Shown: positions 33,112 through 40,904, counted from the first letter of the stretch. The stretch: 40,904 nucleotides of DNA from Thermoanaerobaculia bacterium (GCA_945787635.1 CALZIK010000195.1:1-40904); one strand, 5' to 3'. Numbers and translations: made by a program. Notes: a model not told the origin generated them from the sequence alone.

Positions 33112-33117
33112 ATCGTA
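33112..33117 (-). promoter_or_regulatory. -10-like box before the carboxypeptidase Q-like gene
   Basis: On the minus strand TACGAT, preceded by GC, ends 8 nt before the ATG; the interval CCGCCGCC cannot be a Shine-Dalgarno. It shares a 92-bp divergent gap with moaB. Confidence 0.5.
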
Positions 33118-33195
33118 GCAGACGGCTCGCATGTTTCCACAGGCGGCGCGAGCGCGCGTTGATACCATCGAGAGACTTCCCACGAGGTGATCTTC

Positions 33196-33708
33196 ATGAG
33201 CGAGTCAGCCGACTTCCACCGCCGTTCCGCGTCCGGCCAGATGGCGCGTTGCGCGCTCTTGACGGTGAGTGATAGCCGTACGGCCGACAACGACCGCGGC
33301 GGCGATGCCATTGCGAAGCGTGTCGGACGGGCCGGGCACGAGTTGGTCGATCGCCAGTGGGTGCGCGACGAGGCCCACGAGATCGCCAGGGTGTTGACCG
33401 AATGGCTCGCGCGGGACGACATCGGCGTCATCTTCACGACCGGCGGCACCGGCATCTCGACTCGCGACACCACGGTAGAGGTCGTCGAGCGCTTTCTCGA
33501 CAAGCGCCTGGACGGTTTCGGCGAGCTGTTTCGGATGCTCAGCTTCCAGGAGGTTGGAGCCGCCGCGATGCTCAGTCGCGCCGTCGCGGGACTCGCCCGC
33601 GGCGTGTTTGTTTTTGCGGTGCCCGGGTCGGTGGCGGCGGTCGAGCTGGCCTTCGACCGACTCATCGTCCCGGAGCTCGAGCACCTGGTATGGGAGCGAA
33701 AGCGCTGA
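33196..33708 (+). CDS. moaB: MoaB/MogA family molybdenum cofactor protein
   Basis: A 170-residue MoaB/MogA-type protein that adenylylates molybdopterin or a related intermediate. Motifs are CALLTVSDSRTADNDRGGD, FTTGGTGISTRDTTVE, a variant of the conserved TGGTG pterin-binding loop, MLSFQEVGAAAMLSRAVAG and FAVPGSVAAVELAFD (usually LPGSP). The GTG at 33187 is in frame, but GAGGTGA sits about 6 nt before ATG 33196, so I use the latter. No other molybdenum cofactor gene is nearby. Confidence 0.92.
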   Translation: MSESADFHRRSASGQMARCALLTVSDSRTADNDRGGDAIAKRVGRAGHELVDRQWVRDEAHEIARVLTEWLARDDIGVIFTTGGTGISTRDTTVEVVERFLDKRLDGFGELFRMLSFQEVGAAAMLSRAVAGLARGVFVFAVPGSVAAVELAFDRLIVPELEHLVWERKR

Positions 33709-33727
33709 GCCGCGCTCGACGAAAGGC

Positions 33728-34276
33728 ATGAGACTAGTCGCCCTGTTGGCGCTGATGTGGCTCGTTCCGTTCGGCGTTTTCAAGGCGGGTGTCTGGGTGA
33801 TGGGCGCGGCAAGCGGGCGTACCGCCACGCCCGAGCCGCTCAACACCCGGTTTGGCGGCTACGGTACGGAAGATGCCATGGTCTACTGGGGCGGGATTCG
33901 AGGCAGAGAGGGAAGAGAGGGGCTCGACGCCGAGATGCTCTTTCTCGAGGCCGACCTCGTGTTTCCGTTCTTCTATGGAGGAGCCCTCGCGGTAAGCCTC
34001 TTGATCGGCTGGGCGCTCGTCGGCCGGTGCTTTCCTCCGGGGTTATGCTTCCTGCCGGTGGCGATCGCCGTGGTCGCGGACTGGATCGAGAACCTCGTTC
34101 AGATCGGGCAGCTGTCACTTTTCACGGCGAACCAGCCGCTCGGCGACGCCGCGGTCTCGGCTGCGAGCGCTGCCACGAGAATCAAGCTGGTGGCGCTGAC
34201 CGCTTGCGTGCTGGGAGTTGCCGTGCTCACCGCCTGGGCGGTCGGAGCGAGGGCGGCCGCGAGCCGGACTCGCTAG
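33728..34276 (+). CDS. hypothetical four-helix membrane protein
   Basis: I do not recognise this 182-residue membrane protein. Helices are predicted near residues 3-24, 78-98, 103-125 and 152-174. A periplasmic or cytosolic loop (25-75) contains TRFGGYGTEDAMVYWGGIRG. LPVAIAVVADWIENLVQIGQL in helix 3 has an Asp-Trp-Ile-Glu-Asn patch that looks conserved. It starts 19 nt after moaB on the same strand and may be co-transcribed, with no functional link evident. Confidence 0.7.
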   Translation: MRLVALLALMWLVPFGVFKAGVWVMGAASGRTATPEPLNTRFGGYGTEDAMVYWGGIRGREGREGLDAEMLFLEADLVFPFFYGGALAVSLLIGWALVGRCFPPGLCFLPVAIAVVADWIENLVQIGQLSLFTANQPLGDAAVSAASAATRIKLVALTACVLGVAVLTAWAVGARAAASRTR

Positions 34277-34280
34277 GCCG

Positions 34281-34306
34281 AGTGGGTCGCTGCGAAACGA
34301 CCCGCT
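34281..34306. terminator. hairpin at a convergent gene junction
   Basis: AGTGGGTCG pairs with CGACCCGCT (one G-T pair) around an 8-nt loop, between the membrane protein gene and the dienelactone hydrolase gene. No T-run is present, so termination is only a suggestion. Confidence 0.4.
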
Positions 34307-35180
34307 ACTCCAGGTGCTCGCCAAAGAACGCCAGCGTCTTCGCCCAGGCGTCTCGGGCCGCGCTCTGGTCGTACCGCGTGCCGCTGGGATTGGCGAAGGC
34401 GTGATTGGCGTCCTCGTAGATATGGATGGTGACCGGCTTGCCCAGCTCGCCCAGAGCGACCTCGAACGCGCGGACCGAATCGACCGGGATGCCCCGATCC
34501 TGGCCGCCGAAGAGTCCCAGGATCGGCGCTTCGACGAGGGAGAGGCGCTCTCGGTCGTCGGTCACCCGGCCGTAGTAGATGACCGCCGCGTCGAGGTCGC
34601 CGCCGAGGTGAATCGCGGCGTTGAGCGACCAGCCGCCGCCAAAGCACCAGCCGACCGAGCCGATTCGCCCGGCACCGGCCCGAGCGAGGTAGTCCCGGGC
34701 CTGACGCAGGTTGTCGTTCAGGCGATCGGTTTTGTCGAGCGTGGCCCGCATCAGGGCAGCCGCGCCGTCGCGATCCTGGGCCAACGAGCCTTCATAGAGA
34801 TCGACCGCGAGCGCCAGATACCCCTCGCCGGCGAACCGGTCGGCGACCGCTCGGATGTTGTCGTTCAAGCCCCACCATTCGTGGATGAGGATGATTCCGC
34901 CTTGGCCGGTGCCGCCGCCCGCGGGTCGGGCGAAGTAGCCGGATACCGCGGTTGTGTTTTCGCCATCGGCGAGGGTCGCGTACCGGACGGTCTCTGCAAC
35001 GACCTCGGCTCGGGGCTCGACAGCGGTCGCCGGCGAGGCCACGGGCTCGTCGGCAGCGTGCTCGCGCGCCATCGCCCTGAGGTGGGCTTCGTCTTCAGCC
35101 GCGCAGGCAAGCACGAGGACCATCGTGGCGATCAGCCCGGCAGTGAAGATCAGGGCTCTGCGGACGGGTCGGGACTTCAT
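34305..35180 (-). CDS. dienelactone hydrolase family lipoprotein
   Basis: A 291-residue alpha/beta hydrolase exported as a probable lipoprotein (LVLAC, Cys26). Motifs of dienelactone hydrolase are IILIHEWWGLNDNIRAVAD, VGWCFGGGWSLN with the nucleophilic Cys, LGLFGGQDRGIP with the catalytic Asp, and YEDANHAFANPS with the catalytic His. The natural substrate cannot be told; it is an esterase or lactonase acting outside the cytoplasm. AGAGGAGAT lies before the ATG. Divergent from the DUF885 gene; the 196-bp gap holds no clear promoter. Confidence 0.92.
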   Translation of the reverse strand: MKSRPVRRALIFTAGLIATMVLVLACAAEDEAHLRAMAREHAADEPVASPATAVEPRAEVVAETVRYATLADGENTTAVSGYFARPAGGGTGQGGIILIHEWWGLNDNIRAVADRFAGEGYLALAVDLYEGSLAQDRDGAAALMRATLDKTDRLNDNLRQARDYLARAGAGRIGSVGWCFGGGWSLNAAIHLGGDLDAAVIYYGRVTDDRERLSLVEAPILGLFGGQDRGIPVDSVRAFEVALGELGKPVTIHIYEDANHAFANPSGTRYDQSAARDAWAKTLAFFGEHLE

Positions 35181-35376
35181 TACGGATCTCCTCTGGACAG
35201 TGGGCGAGACATTGAAGCGGCGCCTTTACATGAGGCTAGCACCCCGAAACCATTCCTTTCTCGCTACGTAATACACTGGAAAGCTCTCTGCGAGGGCGCG
35301 CGTCTGCGTGCAGCCTGCGGCAACCTGGCGCTCTCATCGCCACCGCCACCAATCAAACCTGCAAGGAGGAAGTGAT

Positions 35377-37257
35377 ATGCGAAAACTGACCACTGCGGCC
35401 GTCGCCGCGGCAGTCTGTCTGTCCGTAGCCGCTCCGCGCGCCTGGGCGGCCGAGCCGGACCCGGTCACCGAGACTCGAGCCGCGTTACAGGCTCGAGGAC
35501 AGGCCATCAAAGCCAACGCCGAAGGCCATTCCGAGGCCGAGCGGCTTCAGCAGTTCATCGATCTCTACTTCGAATGGGTCATGAACGAGCACCCCGAGTT
35601 CGCCACCATGATCGGTCACCCCACCGGGCACGACCGCTGGACCGACAACTCGCTCGAGGCCGAGGCCTGGCGTGACGAACAGACGGTGGTCGCGCTGGAG
35701 ACCCTCAAGTCGATCGACCGCGAAAAGCTCCAGGGTGAAGATCGCCTCAACTACGACCTGCTGATGGATGACATGGTCGACAGCATCGAGGCCCAGAAGT
35801 TTCTGGGCGAGTACCTTGCCATCAACCAGATGGGCGGAGTGCACCAGAACTCGGCCCGGATGCTGGCGATGATGCCGGCCGGCAATCGACAGCAATTCGA
35901 GAACATCCTCTCGCGGCTCGAGGGAATCCCGACGCTGATCGCGAACGCCATGGTCCGGCTCGAGAAAGGCCTCGCGGCAGGGGTGACGCCGCCAAAGGTC
36001 ACGCTACGCGACGTTCCGCAACAGGTCGAGAACATGATCGTCGAGGATCCGGCCGAAAGCCCGCTGCTGCGCGCGTTTCAGGAATTCCCCGCCGACATCT
36101 CCGAGGAAGACCAGGAGGTTCTGCGCAGCCGGGCGTATGCGATCTACGCGGATGGCATCCGGCCGGCCTTCGAGAAGCTTCACGGGTATCTCGTCGAGAC
36201 CTACATCCCGGGCTCGCGCGAGTCGATCGCGATGAAGGATCTGCCGGACGGCGAGGAATGGTACGCCTTCCAGGTCAAGCAGATGACCACAACCGACCTC
36301 TCTCCGCAGGATATCCACGGCATCGGCCAGTCCGAGGTCGAGCGCATTCGCGGCTTGATGGACAAGGTGATCGCCGACTCCGGTTTCGAGGGCAGTTTCG
36401 AGGAGTTCACCGAGTTTCTGCGCACCGACCCGCAGTTCTACTTCGAGACCGGTGACGAGCTTCTTGCCGCCTACCGGGACATCGCCAAGCGCGCCGACGG
36501 CCAGATGCCGAGGCAGTTCGGTCTCCTGCCGCGCACGCCGTACGAGGTCGTCCCAGTGCCGGCCTACGCCGAAAAGTCGCAGACCACGGCCTACTACCAG
36601 CCGGGCTCGCTCGACGCCGGCCGCGCGGGGCAGTTCTTTGCCAACACCTACAAGCTCGACACTCGGCCGAAGTGGGAGATGGAGGCCCTGACCCTGCACG
36701 AAGCCGTGCCCGGACACCATCACCAGATCGCGATAGCGACCGAGATGGAAGACCAGCCCTGGTTCCGGCGTTTCGGCGGCTACACCGCCTACACCGAAGG
36801 CTGGGGCCTCTACGCCGAGAGCCTGGGCGAGGACATGGGCTTCTATGAGGATCCCTACTCCAAGTTCGGTCAGCTTACCTACGAGATCTGGCGGGCCATC
36901 CGCCTGGTCGTCGACACCGGCATGCACCAGCTCGGCTGGAGCCGGCAGGAAGCAATCGAGTTTTTCATCAACAATACCGGCAAGCAGGAGCACGACATCG
37001 TGGTCGAGGTCGATCGCTACATCGTCTGGCCCGGCCAGGCGCTGGCCTACAAGATCGGCGAGTTGAAGTTGAAGGAGTTGAGAGGCTTGGCCAAGGAAGA
37101 GCTGGGCGACAAGTTCGACGTACGCGCCTTCCACGACACGGTTCTGGGCAACGGCGCCCTGCCGCTGCGGGTGCTCGAGACCCAGGTTCGCGAGTGGATC
37201 GCGACCGAGAAGGGCGAGGCGCCCGAAGTCGCGCAGCCGGCGGTCAAAGGACCGTAG
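35377..37257 (+). CDS. DUF885 family exported protein, probable metallo-hydrolase
   Basis: A 626-residue exported protein with a signal peptide (residues 1-24, ending RAWAAEP). The rest is a helical DUF885 domain. Its zinc-type motif is LTLHEAVPGHHHQIA at about residues 441-455, followed by TEGWGLYAESLGEDMGFY, as in M32-like and DUF885 peptidases. Peptidase activity is inferred, since the family is poorly characterised. AAGGAGG lies 8 nt before the ATG. It is monocistronic and ends with a strong terminator. A roughly 100-nt untranslated leader may exist, with a weak TACACT box at 35272. Confidence 0.88.
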   Translation: MRKLTTAAVAAAVCLSVAAPRAWAAEPDPVTETRAALQARGQAIKANAEGHSEAERLQQFIDLYFEWVMNEHPEFATMIGHPTGHDRWTDNSLEAEAWRDEQTVVALETLKSIDREKLQGEDRLNYDLLMDDMVDSIEAQKFLGEYLAINQMGGVHQNSARMLAMMPAGNRQQFENILSRLEGIPTLIANAMVRLEKGLAAGVTPPKVTLRDVPQQVENMIVEDPAESPLLRAFQEFPADISEEDQEVLRSRAYAIYADGIRPAFEKLHGYLVETYIPGSRESIAMKDLPDGEEWYAFQVKQMTTTDLSPQDIHGIGQSEVERIRGLMDKVIADSGFEGSFEEFTEFLRTDPQFYFETGDELLAAYRDIAKRADGQMPRQFGLLPRTPYEVVPVPAYAEKSQTTAYYQPGSLDAGRAGQFFANTYKLDTRPKWEMEALTLHEAVPGHHHQIAIATEMEDQPWFRRFGGYTAYTEGWGLYAESLGEDMGFYEDPYSKFGQLTYEIWRAIRLVVDTGMHQLGWSRQEAIEFFINNTGKQEHDIVVEVDRYIVWPGQALAYKIGELKLKELRGLAKEELGDKFDVRAFHDTVLGNGALPLRVLETQVREWIATEKGEAPEVAQPAVKGP

Positions 37258-37280
37258 CCGAAGGTTTCTCCAGCGATATC

Positions 37281-37318
37281 AAAGCCCGTGGCGGTCGCCG
37301 GTTCGCCACGGGCTTTTT
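37281..37318 (+). terminator. strong intrinsic terminator after the DUF885 gene
   Basis: A perfect 13-bp stem (AAAGCCCGTGGCG / CGCCACGGGCTTT) with a 10-nt loop ends in five T residues, 24 nt after the stop. Confidence 0.95.
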
Positions 37319-37417
37319 GCATCTCGGTATCGTCGGGCCCCCGCGCCCGACGACACCTCGGGCAGCGGACCCATTACCCACGGTCGGATACAGTAGCTGG
37401 ACCTCGCGAGGCCTCAC

Positions 37418-39187
37418 TTGAACCTGATCGGCTACTTTCACGGCGTCGACCCCGCGGCTTGCCTCGTTCGCGACGGTGAAGTCGTCGCCTTCGTCGAAGA
37501 AGAGCGGCTGATCCGGTTCAAGCATGCCAGCGGGCTGTTTCCGATCCGGGCGATCGCCGCGTGTCTCGAGATCGGCGGCCTCGAGATCGCCAACATCGAC
37601 GGCTTCGTCTACGGCTGGGACGCTCCACGGTACGCGAACGGCGAGATGGCGCTTTTCTACGAGCGCGTCAACGAGATCCATTCGCCGGATGCCGGCACCC
37701 GAGCGTGGCAGGCTCGCAATCTCGCCTGGTTCAAGCCCGCGGCTCTCGAGCGCCGCCTTTACGACGAGTTGGTCCGTTTCTTCGGCATCGAGCGGGCCGC
37801 GCTTCCGCCGCTGACCTTCTTTCCCCATCACGAGACCCACGCGGCTGCGGCGTTTTACCTGTCTCCCTTCGACGAGGCGCTGGTGCTGGTCGTCGACGGC
37901 TCCGGCGACAGCGACTCGACGACCGTGTGGCACGGGCGGGGCGCCGATCTCCAGTGCTTGGACCGAATCGAGATCCCGCACTCTTTGGGCTGGTTCTATG
38001 CGGCGTTGACCGAATACCTTGGTTTCAGGGCCTATGACGGCGAGTACAAGGTCATGGGGCTGGCGGCGTACGGTCGCGAGAGCCTCGACTTTCGCGACAA
38101 GCTTGCGGGCGTTTTGACTACCGGTTCCAGGGGCTTTGACTACGGGCTCGACCCGTCGTTCATCCACCACGGCAAGCACAGCTACTCGGAGCGCTTTACG
38201 GACCGTCTGGTCGAGCATCTCGGGATCCCGCCGAGGCTCGGACCGGCGGCGATCGAGCCGGTGCACGAGGATCTCGCCTTCGAGACCCAGCGCGCTCTCG
38301 AGGAAGCGGTGCTGCGGTATCTGACCCACTATCGCGGCCACACCGGCGTCGAGGATCTCTGCATCGGCGGTGGCGTGGGCTTGAACGTCAAGATGAACAG
38401 CCGGATTGATCGCAGCGGGCTCTTCCGTCGGGTCGCGCCGTTTCCGGTGCCGAGCGATTCGGGCCTCGGTATCGGGGCCACGATCGGTGAATGGGTCAAG
38501 CGCGGTGGCGCGCGCCCCGAGCCGCTCGAGCACGTCTACTGGGGACCGTCGCACGCCGACGACGAGATCGAGGGCCAGATCCGAGCCTGCGGCCTGGCCT
38601 TTCGCCGGCCCGAGGATCTCGAGGACGAGACCGCTCGGCTTCTTTCGGAAGGCAAGGTCGTGGCGTGGTTTCAGGGTGCTCTCGAAGGGGGCCCCAGGGC
38701 CTTGGGAGCGCGATCGATCCTCGCCGACCCTCGCGCTGTCGAGTCTCGCGACCGGGTCAACGAGGCGATCAAGTTCCGTGAATACTGGCGGCCCTTCTGT
38801 CCCAGCCTGACCGAGGAGGCCGCGTCCCGCTTTCTCAGAAACGCTCGTCCGGCGCCCTACATGATCCTCGCGTTCGAGGCCACCGACGAAGCCCGCGAGA
38901 CGGTCCCGGGGGTGGTTCACGTGGACGGCACGATGCGCGCCCAGACCGTGAGCCGCGACACGAATCCTCGCTATCACCGGCTACTCGAGCGCTTCGAAGA
39001 ACGGACTGGAGTTCCGGTTCTTCTCAACACGTCGTTCAACATCAAGGGCGAGGCGATCGTGTGCTCGCCGCGGGACGCCTTCCGCACCTTCTGGAGTACC
39101 GGAATCGACGCGCTCGCGATCGGGGCATTTCTGATCGAGAAACCCGAAGCCCCTTCGAGCGTCGAGGGCGTAGGATCGCACCGGTGA
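37418..39187 (+). CDS. NodU/CmcH family carbamoyltransferase
   Basis: A 589-residue O-carbamoyltransferase that moves a carbamoyl group from carbamoyl phosphate, through carbamoyl-AMP, to a hydroxyl of a sugar or small molecule. The N-terminal Kae1-like domain (1-370) has HGVDPAACLVRDGEVVAFVEEER, PHHETHAAAAFY, LVVDGSGDSDS, GEYKVMGLAAYG and GGVGLNVKMN. The C-terminal domain (380-570) has ALEGGPRALGARSILADPR, FREYWRPFCPS and LLNTSFNIKGEAIV. The TTG start has GAGG 6 nt upstream. Its end overlaps the PIG-L gene (GTGA), which points to a glycan or glycolipid acceptor. Confidence 0.93.
   Translation: MNLIGYFHGVDPAACLVRDGEVVAFVEEERLIRFKHASGLFPIRAIAACLEIGGLEIANIDGFVYGWDAPRYANGEMALFYERVNEIHSPDAGTRAWQARNLAWFKPAALERRLYDELVRFFGIERAALPPLTFFPHHETHAAAAFYLSPFDEALVLVVDGSGDSDSTTVWHGRGADLQCLDRIEIPHSLGWFYAALTEYLGFRAYDGEYKVMGLAAYGRESLDFRDKLAGVLTTGSRGFDYGLDPSFIHHGKHSYSERFTDRLVEHLGIPPRLGPAAIEPVHEDLAFETQRALEEAVLRYLTHYRGHTGVEDLCIGGGVGLNVKMNSRIDRSGLFRRVAPFPVPSDSGLGIGATIGEWVKRGGARPEPLEHVYWGPSHADDEIEGQIRACGLAFRRPEDLEDETARLLSEGKVVAWFQGALEGGPRALGARSILADPRAVESRDRVNEAIKFREYWRPFCPSLTEEAASRFLRNARPAPYMILAFEATDEARETVPGVVHVDGTMRAQTVSRDTNPRYHRLLERFEERTGVPVLLNTSFNIKGEAIVCSPRDAFRTFWSTGIDALAIGAFLIEKPEAPSSVEGVGSHR
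39171..39176 (+). promoter_or_regulatory. -10-like box inside the carbamoyltransferase gene, before the PIG-L gene
   Basis: TAGGAT ends 7 nt before the GTG start. It may be an internal promoter, or AGGA may act as a weak Shine-Dalgarno for the overlapping gene. Confidence 0.25.
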
Positions 39188-39888
39188 GCGAGGCTCGCCC
39201 AGCCGCGAAGCGGATTCTCGTGATCGCGCCCCACGCCGACGACGAGACTCTCGGTGCGGGCGGCACCATCGCGCGCCATGCCGCCGAGGGCGACGCGGTG
39301 ACCGTCGCCGTCGTGACCGGTCACGGCGAAGGCGGACCGCATCCACTGTGGCCGCGCGAGGTCTGGACACGCGTCCGAGCCGAGGCCGCGAGGGCGACCG
39401 CGATTCTTGGCGTCGCCGAACTAGTGTTCGAGGAGATCCCGGCGGCGCGGGTTGCCGAGGAGCCTCCCTGGAGCCTGAACCGGGTGACCGGGGCGATCGT
39501 CGAGCGTGTCCGGCCTCAGGTTGTGTACGTCCCGTTTCCTTTCGACCTGCACAAGGACCACCGGGAGATCTTCCACTCCCTGTCGGTCGCCTGGCGCGCG
39601 TCGAGTGAAGTCGGCCGGGGTATCGAGGAGATCTACTGCTACGAGACCCAGTCCGAGACTCACTGGAACGCGGCCTACCTCGAAGCCGGTTTCCTGCCCA
39701 ACTGCTGGGTGGACATCAGCGAACATTTGGGAACCAAGCTCGAGGCCGCGGCGTGCTACGAGAGCCAGATGCGGCCCGAGCCCGACGCCCGCTCGACCGG
39801 AGCGCTCGAAGCCCTGGCCCGCTGGCGGGGCTCGCAGGTGGCGGTCGCCGCCGCCGAGGCCTTCGTCGCCATCCGCCTACTTCGCTGA
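39184..39888 (+). CDS. PIG-L/LmbE family deacetylase
   Basis: A 234-residue zinc deacetylase of the PIG-L family. ILVIAPHADDETLGAGGTI gives the zinc site (His-x-x-Asp-Asp), VVTGHGEGG follows, and PFPFDLHKDHREIFH supplies the second His. The C-terminal CYESQMRPEPDA resembles the CYESQ of bshB1. Such enzymes remove N-acetyl groups from GlcNAc-linked compounds. Coupling to a carbamoyltransferase favours a cell-surface glycan or glycolipid role, but a second bacillithiol deacetylase (BshB2-like) cannot be excluded. The GTG start lies within the upstream stop. Confidence 0.88.
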   Translation: MSEARPAAKRILVIAPHADDETLGAGGTIARHAAEGDAVTVAVVTGHGEGGPHPLWPREVWTRVRAEAARATAILGVAELVFEEIPAARVAEEPPWSLNRVTGAIVERVRPQVVYVPFPFDLHKDHREIFHSLSVAWRASSEVGRGIEEIYCYETQSETHWNAAYLEAGFLPNCWVDISEHLGTKLEAAACYESQMRPEPDARSTGALEALARWRGSQVAVAAAEAFVAIRLLR

Positions 39889-39894
39889 CCCGTG

Positions 39895-40716
39895 ATGATG
39901 ATCGTTCTCCTGATAGCGGTGGCGGCCGGGATGTTCGCCGTCGAAAAACTCTGGCCGGCGATGGAGCTTCCCAGGGTTCACAACTGGTGGGCTCGGGTCG
40001 CGCTGATCAACTTGATCCAGCTCGGGATCGTCGTTTTGGCCGGGCTCACCTGGGACCGCTGGCTCGCGGGGTGGTCGTTGATCGCACTGCGCGACCATCT
40101 TCCGGCGGCCGCGCAGGGGGCGATCGCCTACCTGGTTTCGACCTTCATCTACTACTGGTGGCATCGCCTGCGCCACGAGTCGGATTGGTTCTGGCGTGTC
40201 TGCCACCAGCTTCACCACTCGCCCCGGCGGATCGAGGTGCTGACCTCGTTCTTCAAGCACCCGGTCGAGATCACCGTCAACTCGATCCTGAGCGCGGCGA
40301 TCGTCTACCCGCTCCTGGGCTGCTCGGTCGAAGCCGGGGCGGTCTACACCCTTCTGACCGCGCTCGCCGAGTACTTCTATCATTGGAACATCTCGACCCC
40401 ACGGCCTTTGGGCTACCTGATCCAGCGCCCGGAAGCGCATCGGGTGCACCACCAGTACGATCACCACACCCAGAACTTCGCCGACCTTCCGGTTTGGGAC
40501 ATCCTTTTCGGTACGTACAACAACCCCCGCCGCTTCGAGAAGACCTGCGGATTCGACGACTGGCGCGAGGACCGGTTCGAGGACATGCTGGCGTTTCGCA
40601 ACGTCCACACGCGAGGCACGAGCGAGCGGGCACCGCTCCGGTTTCTTCCGACCTGTATCGGTTGCCGGAAGCGCTGGGCGTGTGCCGCCGGCAAGGCCGG
40701 CGACCCCGACGGCTAG
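39895..40716 (+). CDS. sterol desaturase/fatty acid hydroxylase family membrane protein
   Basis: A 273-residue integral membrane di-iron enzyme. Histidine boxes are HRLRH and HQLHH around residues 85-107, and HRVHHQYDHH near 182-191, together with the conserved TSFFKHPVEI. It likely hydroxylates a fatty acid or another lipid. The C-terminal tail is unusual, with CIGCRKRWAC, a possible metal-binding patch. GTG 39892 and ATG 39898 are other possible starts; no Shine-Dalgarno is seen. It follows the PIG-L gene by 6 nt, so it belongs to the same operon. Its TAG shares CTAG with the convergent gene's stop. Confidence 0.9.
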   Translation: MMIVLLIAVAAGMFAVEKLWPAMELPRVHNWWARVALINLIQLGIVVLAGLTWDRWLAGWSLIALRDHLPAAAQGAIAYLVSTFIYYWWHRLRHESDWFWRVCHQLHHSPRRIEVLTSFFKHPVEITVNSILSAAIVYPLLGCSVEAGAVYTLLTALAEYFYHWNISTPRPLGYLIQRPEAHRVHHQYDHHTQNFADLPVWDILFGTYNNPRRFEKTCGFDDWREDRFEDMLAFRNVHTRGTSERAPLRFLPTCIGCRKRWACAAGKAGDPDG

Positions 40717-40904
40717 TCCAGAAACCGCGAACGAGCTTCGGGGTCGGGCAGCTTGCAGGCGTCGAACTTGCCGAACCAGGCGTAGCGGTAGCGGGCGACG
40801 ACCCGGTAGATAGCGTCGCGAAGGGGCCGCGGTACGAGCCGTAGCCACGAGACCACGCGCCAGAACCCGCCGACTGCAGCCAGCGCGCGCAGCACGCCGG
40901 TCGA
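40713..40904 (-). CDS. DCC family thiol-disulfide oxidoreductase-like protein (DUF393), 5' end cut by window
   Basis: Only the last 63 codons are in the window, and the frame is open to the edge. WRVVSWLRLVPRPLRDAIY, then RYRYAWFGKFDACKLP and PEARSRFLD match the C-terminal half of DUF393 (DCC family). The N-terminal DxxCxxC motif is outside. Its stop overlaps the stop of the hydroxylase gene on the other strand within CTAG. Confidence 0.85.
   Translation of the reverse strand, partial: STGVLRALAAVGGFWRVVSWLRLVPRPLRDAIYRVVARYRYAWFGKFDACKLPDPEARSRFLD

Noticed and set aside
37244-38977. 577-codon open frame on the minus strand opposite the carbamoyltransferase
   Set aside because: It is antisense to a gene with full family motifs and crosses the strong terminator at 37281; no motif is visible.
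1-40904. Mobile elements, prophage or defence island
   Set aside because: No transposase, integrase, phage structural gene, restriction, toxin-antitoxin or retron-like gene could be recognised on either strand.

Overview
This 40.9 kb window is GC-rich, densely coded chromosomal DNA from a bacterium. It carries bacillithiol genes (bshB1-bshA), many exported M28/M1-type peptidases, lipoproteins cut at a Cys, a TolB-like beta-propeller protein, a DUF885 protein, a PilB-type ATPase and a carbamoyltransferase. Together these suggest a Gram-negative environmental heterotroph, most plausibly an Acidobacteriota member (Thermoanaerobaculia-like). That placement is inferred from gene content; no rRNA gene is present to test it. 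I see no insertion sequence, prophage, CRISPR array or integrase, and base composition looks even throughout.

Layout. 1-2.4 kb: end of bshB1, then bshA and a YigZ-family gene in one overlapping run. 2.4-5.1 kb: small membrane proteins (DUF4870-, DUF4190- and DUF2752-like, YidD), a 57-bp tandem repeat, a DUF971 protein and an exported cyclophilin. 5.2-8.05 kb: an unrecognised minus-strand gene and a large sulfatase-like lipoprotein. 8.07-11.7 kb (minus): the glycolytic operon gap-pgk-tpiA followed by secG, tRNA-Leu(GAG) and an intrinsic terminator. 11.75-17.0 kb: tsaD, an M1-like metallopeptidase and a pilB-type ATPase that overlaps it by 4 nt. 17.06-18.13 kb (minus): a divergent ClpX-like AAA+ protein. 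18.26-21.3 kb: a beta-propeller protein and an M28-PDZ peptidase. 21.4-23.7 kb (minus): a flavin oxidoreductase-SelD fusion. 24.0-28.6 kb: exonuclease III, a ZIP transporter with an M28 lipoprotein, an NTF2-like protein and mscL. 28.7-33.1 kb (minus): a phytase-like/ExeM-like nuclease fusion coupled to a carboxypeptidase-Q-like M28 enzyme. 33.2-37.3 kb: moaB, a membrane protein, a dienelactone hydrolase and a DUF885 protein. 37.4-40.9 kb: carbamoyltransferase, PIG-L deacetylase, histidine-box membrane hydroxylase, and the tail of a DCC-family gene.

The exported hydrolases fit a scavenger of proteins, phosphate esters and extracellular DNA. The rest is housekeeping: glycolysis, t6A tRNA modification, Sec secretion, DNA repair, low-molecular-weight thiol, selenium activation and molybdenum cofactor.

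I found no obvious new multi-gene defence or biosynthetic system. The most interesting cross-cutting signal is regulatory. About ten genes have a TA-N3-T box (often preceded by GC or GT) only 6-10 nt before the start codon, usually without a Shine-Dalgarno, which predicts leaderless or nearly leaderless transcripts. Genes inside operons mostly keep a good Shine-Dalgarno. Other leads are the nuclease fusion operon, the ClpX-like protein with no pore-loop tyrosine, a 29-nt inverted-repeat pair upstream of the SelD fusion, and two related palindromic elements at convergent gene ends.
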